Part shown: positions 5,252 to 10,341 of the stretch, piece by piece | Layout of the letters: each line of letters opens with the position of its first letter | Numbering within the stretch: position 1 is the first letter of the stretch | Assembly: GCA_026388915.1 (NCBI GenBank) | Contig: JAPLIW010000445.1 | Location: 1-10,341, forward strand | Source: Deltaproteobacteria bacterium | Lineage (GTDB): Bacteria > Desulfobacterota > SM23-61 | Direction of reading: 5' to 3' | DNA: 10,341 nucleotides | Translations under genes and position numbers: made by a program | Notes under the pieces: model-generated | Databases searched by the model: none | The model's input: the letters and a program-made list of their open reading frames with translations, nothing else | What the model was told of the DNA's origin: nothing

Positions 5252-6136
5252 TCAAAATCTCCTCATCAAACGTTCCCATTCGCGGTCCACGTTCTCCTGA
5301 ATCCGTTCCATATCCCCTTCCCGCAGGAAGTTGAAGCGACCCTGGGGCTTGAGGTACTCGTTCACCGGGATCCCCTCGGGCTCCACGCTGAGAGTGTAAC
5401 GTTCCCCGTCCTCCACCTCGTAGAGGGGAAAAACTTTCGTTTGAACCGCCAGGCGGGCCAGGCGTATGGTGATCTCCGAAGGGAACCGCCATCCCACGGG
5501 ACAGGGCGAAAGAGTGTAGATGAACTTGAAACCCCGGGTCTCCTTGGCCTTGCGGATCTTGCGGACGAAATCGTCAGGATAGGCAATGGAGGCCGTGGCA
5601 ACGTAGGGGATGTGATGGGCGGCCATGATCTGGACGATGTCTTTCTTGGGCTGGGCCTTCAGCTCCGAAGGAGGGGTGGTCGTGGTCCAGGCGCCCCACG
5701 GGGTGGCCGAGGAACGCTGGATTCCGGTGTTCATGTAGGCTTCGTTGTCGTAACAGATAAAGATGTAGTCGTCATTCCGTTCGGCGGCGGCGGAGATGGC
5801 CTGGATGCCGATGTCAAAAGTCCCGCCGTCCCCGGCTACGGCGACGACCGTCGTTTCCGTGTCTCCTTTTACATCCAGGGCCGCCCGGATTCCCGACCCG
5901 GCCGCTCCCGCGGAGGGGAAGGGGGTGTTGTAAGCGGGAATCTTGATGGGCGAGACGGGATAGGTGCCGGAGATGGTTCCGAAACAACCGGCGGTGATGG
6001 CCGCAATCGTCTTCTCGCCGAGGGCGTGAAAGATGGTGCGCAGGACGACGGGCATGGCGCAGCCCGGACAGGCGCCATGCCCGGAGTGAAGGTACTCATC
6101 GAGCAGTTCTTTAGCTTGAGGTTCGATTCCTTTCAT
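5252..6136 (-). CDS. porB: Pyruvate:ferredoxin oxidoreductase beta subunit
   Basis: This 294-residue protein is the thiamine-pyrophosphate (TPP) and cluster-binding subunit of POR, which converts pyruvate and CoA to acetyl-CoA and CO2 while reducing ferredoxin. GACPGC (21-26) gives Cys23 and Cys26, and Cys51 and Cys212 complete the [4Fe-4S] ligand set known for this family. GDGGTFDIG (102-110) with Asn131 is the TPP/Mg motif. YMNTGIQRSSATPWGAWTTT (134-153) is typical of pyruvate rather than 2-oxoglutarate enzymes. I start at 6136 (MKGIEPQ) because it forms an ATGA overlap with the porA stop and GGGAG lies 7 bases upstream; the ATG six codons earlier has no ribosome site. It is the last por gene, and a hairpin follows its stop. 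Confidence 0.93.
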   Translation of the reverse strand: MKGIEPQAKELLDEYLHSGHGACPGCAMPVVLRTIFHALGEKTIAAITAGCFGTISGTYPVSPIKIPAYNTPFPSAGAAGSGIRAALDVKGDTETTVVAVAGDGGTFDIGIQAISAAAERNDDYIFICYDNEAYMNTGIQRSSATPWGAWTTTTPPSELKAQPKKDIVQIMAAHHIPYVATASIAYPDDFVRKIRKAKETRGFKFIYTLSPCPVGWRFPSEITIRLARLAVQTKVFPLYEVEDGERYTLSVEPEGIPVNEYLKPQGRFNFLREGDMERIQENVDREWERLMRRF

Positions 6137-7287
6137 TTCTTGACTCCCATCCATACCGGGGCCCCGTTGGGGCTGGAATGGCTCATCGTATAGTTGAAAA
6201 CTTCACCGATGACTTCCGGAGTGATGTCCCTTCCGCCCAGGCCGGCGATGAACTCGAAGATCCTGGGCTTTTTGACCGCTCCGTACAGGGCCGCTTTCAG
6301 CTCCTGGGCCACTATGCCCCCGGCTCCCAGGGAGTTGTCCCGGTCCAGGACGGCGACCTTCTTGGCTTTCCCCAGCAGCCTGCCGACCTCCTCCGAAGGA
6401 AACGGGCGGAACATGCGCAGGCGGCAGAGGCCCACTTTCTTTCCCTGCTTGCGGAAGGCGTCAATCACCTCAAGGGCCGTGCTGGCCGCCGTCCCCATGG
6501 TGAGGAGCACCACGTCGGCGTCAGTCATCCGCACATTGCCCGTGTATCCATAGCCGCGGCCGAAGTGGGCCTTGAACTCCCGGTCCACCCGGGCGATGAC
6601 CTTCTTGGCCTGGTTCATGGCCTGCTGGGCCTCGTGTTTGAAGTTGATGAACATGGAGGGGTCGGCCATGATGTTGAAGGTATGGGGTTCTTCGGGGCTG
6701 AGCTTGAAACGCGGTTTGAAGGGCGGAAGGAAAGAATCCACCGCTTTCTGCTCGGGCACATCCACCACCTCCGAGGTGTGGGAGAGGAAGAACCCGTCCT
6801 CCAGGACCATCACCGGGAGGAGAACCTCCTCGGCAATTTTGAAAGCCTGGATAACCGTGTCGAGAGCCTCCTGGGCGCTCTGGCAGTAGAGCTGGACCCA
6901 GCCCGTGTCCCGCTGGGACAGACTGTCGCTGTGGTCGCACCAGATGTTCCAGGGAGAGCCAATGGACCGGTTGGCGTTAACCATGACCACGGGCAGCCGG
7001 GTCCCGGAAGTCCAGTGGAGCATCTCGTGCATGTAGGCCAGGCCGTGGGATGAGGTGGCGGTGAAGACCCGGGCGCCGGCGGCGGAGGCCGCGGCCACGC
7101 AGGCCAGGGCGGAGTGCTCCGACTCCACGCGGATGAACCTGGCTTTCAGCCGCCCGTCGGCCACGATTTCCGAGAGCTCTTCCACGATCGTGGTCTGGGG
7201 GGTGATGGGGTACGCGGAGATGACCTCTGCCCGGCAGAGCATGACCCCCAGGGAGATGGCTGAATTCCCGGTGAGCAGTTTTTTCAT
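6133..7287 (-). CDS. porA: Pyruvate:ferredoxin oxidoreductase alpha subunit
   Basis: This 384-residue alpha subunit supplies the TPP pyrimidine-side and substrate pocket. YPITPQT (26-32) holds the substrate-contacting Thr29, and ESEHSA (55-60) holds the Glu that activates TPP (probably Glu57). The segment NANRSIG (104-110) probably carries the substrate-binding Arg107, and CDHSDS (117-122) is the usual acidic loop. The transketolase C-terminal-like domain occupies about 255-360, with LDRDNSLGAGG (314-324) as its typical signature. I choose the ATG at 7287: it overlaps the preceding stop (ATGA, 7284-7287) and GAGGTG lies just upstream; the longer frame to 7344 runs back through the flavoprotein gene. 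Length is usual for PorA. It pairs with the following porB. Confidence 0.93.
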   Translation of the reverse strand: MKKLLTGNSAISLGVMLCRAEVISAYPITPQTTIVEELSEIVADGRLKARFIRVESEHSALACVAAASAAGARVFTATSSHGLAYMHEMLHWTSGTRLPVVMVNANRSIGSPWNIWCDHSDSLSQRDTGWVQLYCQSAQEALDTVIQAFKIAEEVLLPVMVLEDGFFLSHTSEVVDVPEQKAVDSFLPPFKPRFKLSPEEPHTFNIMADPSMFINFKHEAQQAMNQAKKVIARVDREFKAHFGRGYGYTGNVRMTDADVVLLTMGTAASTALEVIDAFRKQGKKVGLCRLRMFRPFPSEEVGRLLGKAKKVAVLDRDNSLGAGGIVAQELKAALYGAVKKPRIFEFIAGLGGRDITPEVIGEVFNYTMSHSSPNGAPVWMGVKK

Positions 7288-9077
7288 TTCTTCACCTCGA
7301 TCGAGATGGCCCCGCGGGGGCACTCCTCCACGCAGATGCAACATCCCTTGCAGTAGTCATAGTTGATCTCGTAGCCCTGTTTGTCAGGCCGGGCGGAGAT
7401 GGCCATGTCAGGACAGAAGAAAAAGCAGTTGTCGCAGAGATTGCACACGCCGCAGTTGAAGCAGCGCTTGGCTTCGAAGAGGGCGGAGGCCTTGGGGAGG
7501 CCCCGGGTGATCTCGGAGAAGCCCTTCGTGCGCTCCTCCAGGGAGAGCCTTTCCTTGGCCTTTCGGCTCTGGCGGGGGAAGTAGGCGGTGTTCAACTCCG
7601 AGAACTTTACCACTTCCTGAGCGATCCCATCGCCGCCTCCGCTCCGGTAACGGGCCATGGAGAGACTTCCCTTGTCTCCCCAGCGGGCCAGGCGGATGGC
7701 TTCGGCCGCGTTCTTTCCCCGCAGGACGGCGTCGATGGCCATGGCCGCCTTTTTCCCCGAGCCGATGGCGTAGGAAACGGTACGGGGCTGGGCCACCATA
7801 TCGCCCCCGGCAAAGACCTTCTCCAGGCTTGTGGCGCCGGCTTCATCCACCGGGATGGCGTCTTTGGATTTCTGCAGCTCCGATGGAAGGAAGGACAGGT
7901 CGGGGGCTTCCCCGATGGCCGAGATCACCGAATCAACGGGAAGGGCGAAATTGGAATTCTCGATGGGGCGGGGCTCCCGCCGGCCGTCTTTACCCGGAGG
8001 GCCGAGAAGGTTCTTGATGCACTCGATCCCCTTGACCTTTCCGTTTTCCGAAAGGATATTCACCGGGGAGGTCAGGAAGATGAAATCAATCTTCTCTTCT
8101 TCGGCCTCGGAGATCTCCTCCTCCCAGGCGGGCATTTCTTCCTTGGTGCGGCGGTAGATGATCAGGGGTTCGGCGCCCAGGCGCAACGCTGAGCGGGCCG
8201 CATCCATGGCCGTGTTTCCTCCGCCGATGATGGCCACTCTCTGCCCCAGGTCGACCTTCTCCCCGGAATTGACTTTTTTCAGGAAAGTCACGCCGGACAT
8301 AACTCCAAGGGAGTTTTCGCCGGGGACCCGCAGGGGCAGGCTTCTCCAGGCCCCCGCGGCCACGAAGGCGGCGTCGTATTTTTTCAATTCCTCCCATTTC
8401 ACATCCTTGCCCACCCGGCAATTCGTCCGTGATTCCACTCCCAGGGCCAGGATCTGATCAATCTCCTGGTCCAGGACGTCTTTGGGCAGCCGGTAGGCGG
8501 GAATGCCGTAGCGGAGCATTCCGCCCAGCCGGGGAAGGGCCTCGAAGAGGGTGACCCCGTAACCCAGGGAAGCCAGGTGATAGGCGCAGGAAAGGCCCGC
8601 CGGGCCGGACCCGACGACCGCCACTTTTTCATTTTTCTTCTCCGCGGGGAGAGAAAAACGTTTCCCGGCCTGGAAGGCAATGTCACCCACGAAACGCTCC
8701 AGGGCGTTGATGGCCGTGGGTTCATCGTACTCTTTGCGGTTGCAGGATCCCTCGCAGGGGTGGAAGCAGACGCGCCCGCAGACCCGGGGAAGGGGGTTTT
8801 CCTGGGTGATCTTTTCCCAGGCCCCGATATAGTCTTCCTGTCCGGACAGGACCATGGCTGCCTCCACGTCTTCGCCCGCCGGGCAGCCTTCATTGCAGGG
8901 GGCCAGCTTGCTCAGGTACGCGGGGGTGAGGTAACGCCAGGTCCCGGTCTTCGTGGCCAGCGTCCCATCGAAAGAGAGGGACATGGGGGGGAGCGAGGGT
9001 TCGGGCTGAACAGGTTTCTTGGATCGGACCGAAGGTTTTCTCAACGCGGTTTTTTTCTTGGCTGGTTTCTTCTTCAT
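7284..9077 (-). CDS. GltD-like NAD(P)H:ferredoxin flavoprotein fused to ferredoxin clusters, in the POR operon
   Basis: This 597-residue protein combines several parts. A lysine/proline-rich tail (1-33) comes first. The N-terminal cluster region of the glutamate-synthase small-subunit family has Cys61, 65, 100, 104, 108 and 112. Next come an FAD dinucleotide fold (GSGPAG, 156-161) and an NAD(P) fold (IGGGNTAMDAA, 284-294), then the FAD closing motif AGGD (423-426). The C-terminal part is cysteine-rich: Cys539, 542, 545, 548, 551 and 555, then CKGCCICVEECP (576-587), a PorD-like ferredoxin motif. It lies where a four-subunit POR normally has porD, and its stop overlaps porA (ATGA). Probable role: receive electrons from the PorB cluster and exchange them with NAD(P)H. 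GltD-type glutamate synthesis is unlikely without a large subunit here. ATG at 9077 is preferred over TTG at 9083 because TTAGGAG lies 6 bases before it. Confidence 0.87.
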   Translation of the reverse strand: MKKKPAKKKTALRKPSVRSKKPVQPEPSLPPMSLSFDGTLATKTGTWRYLTPAYLSKLAPCNEGCPAGEDVEAAMVLSGQEDYIGAWEKITQENPLPRVCGRVCFHPCEGSCNRKEYDEPTAINALERFVGDIAFQAGKRFSLPAEKKNEKVAVVGSGPAGLSCAYHLASLGYGVTLFEALPRLGGMLRYGIPAYRLPKDVLDQEIDQILALGVESRTNCRVGKDVKWEELKKYDAAFVAAGAWRSLPLRVPGENSLGVMSGVTFLKKVNSGEKVDLGQRVAIIGGGNTAMDAARSALRLGAEPLIIYRRTKEEMPAWEEEISEAEEEKIDFIFLTSPVNILSENGKVKGIECIKNLLGPPGKDGRREPRPIENSNFALPVDSVISAIGEAPDLSFLPSELQKSKDAIPVDEAGATSLEKVFAGGDMVAQPRTVSYAIGSGKKAAMAIDAVLRGKNAAEAIRLARWGDKGSLSMARYRSGGGDGIAQEVVKFSELNTAYFPRQSRKAKERLSLEERTKGFSEITRGLPKASALFEAKRCFNCGVCNLCDNCFFFCPDMAISARPDKQGYEINYDYCKGCCICVEECPRGAISIEVKK

Positions 9078-9096
9078 TTTCAACTCCTAACATCCA

Positions 9097-9125
9097 GTAG
9101 GGGCGACCCGGCGGGTCGCCCCTAC
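9097..9125. repeat. Perfect GC-rich palindrome between porG and the flavoprotein gene
   Basis: Two exact 13-base arms, GTAGGGGCGACCC (9097-9109) and GGGTCGCCCCTAC (9113-9125), flank a GGC loop. The element fills most of the 51-base gap after the porG stop. No T run follows on the minus strand, so it is more likely an mRNA-stabilising or REP-like hairpin than a terminator. I know this arm sequence as a common dispersed repeat in several environmental phyla, from memory only. Confidence 0.75.
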
Positions 9126-9128
9126 AAA

Positions 9129-9677
9129 TTAGGCATTCGCCCGTTCAAAGGCCGTCTGGGCCGCGGCCGCGTTGGCTTCGGGCTTGGAGGGGACATACTC
9201 TTTGATCCCCTCGAGGACCGCCTTCAATCCTACGAGCCCGGTAGCTTTAGAGAAGGCGCCCAGGATGACCGTATTTACCACCGGGGCTGTGGCTGTGCCC
9301 AGTCCATTCTCCGTGGCAATCCGGTTGGCATCGACCGTGGCCACACGGTATTTTTTGTACCGGGGAAAATCCGAAGGGGGCTTGGGGGTATTGATCAGGA
9401 TCCATCCGCCTTCTTTGAGGCCGGCGGTCACATCGACCAGGTCGAGGATGGGCTCATCGAGAACCACCACGTGGTCGGGCTCGTAAACCATGGACCGCCG
9501 GGTGATGGCTTTCTGGTCAAACCGGGTAAAGGCCATGACCGGAGCACCCCGTCTTTCGGCCCCGAAAGCGGGGACGGCCTGGGCGTACTAGCCTTCTTTG
9601 AAAAACGCGGAAGCCAGGATTTTGGAAGCGATGACCGATCCCTGGCCGCCTCTCCCGTGGAAGCGAATCTCTATCAT
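9129..9677 (-). CDS. porG: Pyruvate:ferredoxin oxidoreductase gamma subunit, interrupted by an in-frame UAG at codon 30
   Basis: Read through one UAG, this frame gives a complete gamma subunit of 182 codons. It has the family opening IRFHGRGGQG (4-13), the region AQAVPAFGAERRGAPV (32-47), the EPDHVVVLDE stretch (residues 67-76) and the late NTVILGAF signature (136-143). The start at 9677 has GGAGAGGGA just upstream. Codon 30 is TAG (minus strand 9590-9588), lying between EG and YAQA, where gamma subunits commonly carry lysine; AAG to TAG is one base change. If UAG stops translation, only a product from an internal ATG at 9536 (135 residues, no HGRGGQG motif) could be made. The gene is first in the operon and the other subunits are intact, so loss would be costly. 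Options are pyrrolysine, amber suppression, recent nonsense mutation, or base-call error. Confidence 0.8.
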
Positions 9678-9935
9678 TTTTTCCCTCTCCAAGGCATGAG
9701 GATTTCAGTTTTTTCCCTGATCCGTCCTGGGTCCCGGGAGCCCAGATGTCCAAGTATAACCCTAGGCCAATTGGATGTGGCCAAAAGCGGGGAAAGAGGA
9801 TATGATAACCATGGATTCAGGATGAGTTTTCGGAACCTTGGAGACCAACAAACTCATGACTCAGGAGGTCCACGGATAGATCCTCAGGAGAGATCAGAGA
9901 AGCTGAAGGGCCCTGATGTCCCTACCGAACCTATC

Positions 9936-9968
9936 TTCAGTATTACACTGAAAAATCGGATCTGTCAA
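9936..9968 (-). promoter_or_regulatory. Likely POR-operon promoter with an inverted repeat over the -10 box
   Basis: On the minus strand TTGACA (9968-9963) is followed after 18 bases by AATACT (9944-9939), with TGT just before it as an extended -10 element. Transcription would start near 9932, leaving a leader of about 255 bases to the porG ATG. The inverted repeat TTCAGT-ATTAC-ACTGAA (9936-9952) covers the -10 box, a position typical of repressor operators. A second -10-like TATACT at 9758-9753 is nearer the gene but lacks a spaced -35. Confidence 0.45.
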
Positions 9969-10058
9969 TCGGCGCCAGACGCGCCCTTCAATCATTCTGA
10001 ATAACCAAAAGCATAAGAAATTCCAATCCCTTTTTGGTCCCGGGGAGAGGAGCGGGGT

Positions 10059-10219
10059 GCGCAAATAGAAGTCCCGCCGGGGGACTCCCAGCGCTTGACA
10101 GTTCCGGGATCCTTGGGCCTGGCACCCGATCGATGGCCACCTTTAGGTGGTGCCCATTTCAATCCGCTTTGAGCGACTGTTTTTCATACCTCCAGCTCTG
10201 CCGGAGGGCATGATTTTTT
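10059..10219 (+). other. Hairpin-rich stretch with a terminator-like end upstream of the last gene
   Basis: Visible pairings are GCGC (10059-10062)/GCGC (10091-10094) enclosing AGTCCC (10070-10075)/GGGACT (10081-10086); CCACC (10137-10141)/GGTGG (10146-10150), which competes with GGCACC (10121-10126)/GGTGCC (10149-10154); and CCTCC (10189-10193)/GGAGG (10203-10207) followed by six T residues (10214-10219). The order of competing stems and then a terminator-like hairpin resembles a regulated leader, but it fits no riboswitch class I recognise and may instead be a REP-like repeat. The strand is inferred from the T run. Confidence 0.3.
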
Positions 10220-10291
10220 GCGGGATCATCTCGATGGGGTCCACAATCCGAATTCCGAAATTCGAAAAGCGCTTTTGCGAGGAGGTCATCC

Positions 10292-10341
10292 ATGGCCAAA
10301 GGGTACCAACCGAAAAGCAGGAAAATCCGCGAAGAATGGCT
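10292..10341 (+). CDS. Start of an unidentified plus-strand gene, cut by the window edge
   Basis: An ideal ribosome site AGGAGGT (10280-10286) lies 5 bases before the ATG at 10292. The frame stays open for the remaining 17 codons and encodes MAKGYQPKSRKIREEWL, a basic, hydrophilic N-terminus with no signal peptide. This is too short to assign a family. The strong ribosome site and the structured leader upstream suggest a real, translated gene divergent from the POR operon. Confidence 0.55.
   Translation, partial: MAKGYQPKSRKIREEW

Larger units (their letters stand above)
9678..10291. other. Non-coding intergenic region between divergent porG and a plus-strand gene
   Basis: No convincing gene is seen over these 614 bases. 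An open frame at 9822-10004 (60 residues) lacks a ribosome site and resembles nothing known. Contents: the probable POR promoter and inverted repeat (9936-9968); a direct repeat CTCAGGAG at 9860-9867 and 9883-9890, 23 bases apart; a GGCGC/GCGCC hairpin (9971-9985); a hairpin-rich stretch (10059-10219); TTCCGAA-type sequence at about 10247-10266 like that near base 92; and the ribosome site of the next gene. Confidence 0.6.

Noticed and set aside
5441..7053. Two long plus-strand open frames (5441-6193 and 6178-7053)
   Set aside because: Both are shadows of porB and porA; the translations are low-complexity and match no family.
9078..9083. TTG start for the flavoprotein at 9083
   Set aside because: TTAGGAG would directly touch the TTG; its spacing of 6 fits the ATG at 9077.
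9753..9758. TATACT as the porG promoter -10
   Set aside because: No -35 at a proper distance; the upstream TTGACA-18-AATACT pair is better.
8577..10004. Very long plus-strand open frame (475 codons) opposite the flavoprotein and porG
   Set aside because: It runs antisense to well-supported genes, has glycine/arginine-rich composition without domains, and arises from GC-rich codon use on the other strand.
9822..10004. Plus-strand open frame of 60 residues
   Set aside because: No ribosome site, no recognisable motifs, and it covers the likely minus-strand promoter and operator.
1..10341. CRISPR array, transposase, rRNA or tRNA genes
   Set aside because: No regularly spaced repeats, no transposase motifs and no rRNA or tRNA signatures are visible on either strand.

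Overview
The window reads as a piece of a chromosome from a strict or facultative anaerobe. A four-subunit-type pyruvate:ferredoxin oxidoreductase (POR) operon, a probable selenoprotein, an ornithine-decarboxylase/deoxyhypusine-synthase-like pair and dispersed G-run palindromes together suggest a Desulfobacterota ('deltaproteobacterial') lineage. That placement is inferred from general familiarity, not from any search.

Layout. Bases 1-485 are non-coding: half of a G-rich palindromic repeat, a possible structured RNA, and a good sigma-70-like promoter (TTGACA-17-TATTTT). This promoter leads into a plus-strand polyamine operon (486-2817) of a deoxyhypusine-synthase-like NAD enzyme followed 16 bases later by a type III PLP ornithine-decarboxylase-like enzyme. 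A convergent gap holding a full G-run palindrome separates it from everything else, which is on the minus strand.

Read 5'->3' on the minus strand, the main operon is porG (9677-9129), a fused GltD-like flavoprotein/polyferredoxin (9077-7284), porA (7287-6133), porB (6136-5252), a hairpin spacer, then an 82-residue glutaredoxin-like gene (5157-4909). In that last gene the first redox Cys codon is UGA, followed by a SECIS-like stem-loop, so it is almost certainly a selenoprotein; a conventional ORF search breaks it into pieces. A weak terminator follows. Then comes a three-gene ATGA-coupled group: a secreted protein made of two copies of one beta-rich module (4678-3827) and two stand-alone cyclic-nucleotide-binding-domain proteins (3830-3411 and 3414-3013).

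How the genes fit together. PorA, PorB and PorG would oxidise pyruvate to acetyl-CoA. The fused flavoprotein carries ferredoxin-like clusters where PorD would be expected and could pass electrons between ferredoxin and NAD(P)H. The seleno-glutaredoxin next door suggests thiol maintenance of this oxygen-sensitive system. The polyamine pair could convert ornithine to putrescine and then form a longer polyamine such as homospermidine.

The two most unusual points are recoding-type anomalies at the two ends of one operon: the in-frame UGA in the glutaredoxin (probable selenocysteine) and an in-frame UAG at codon 30 of an otherwise intact porG, which could be pyrrolysine, suppression, a fresh nonsense mutation or a sequence error. 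The right end (9678-10291) is non-coding. It contains the likely POR promoter with an inverted repeat over its -10 box, several hairpins, and then the first 17 codons of an unidentified plus-strand gene.
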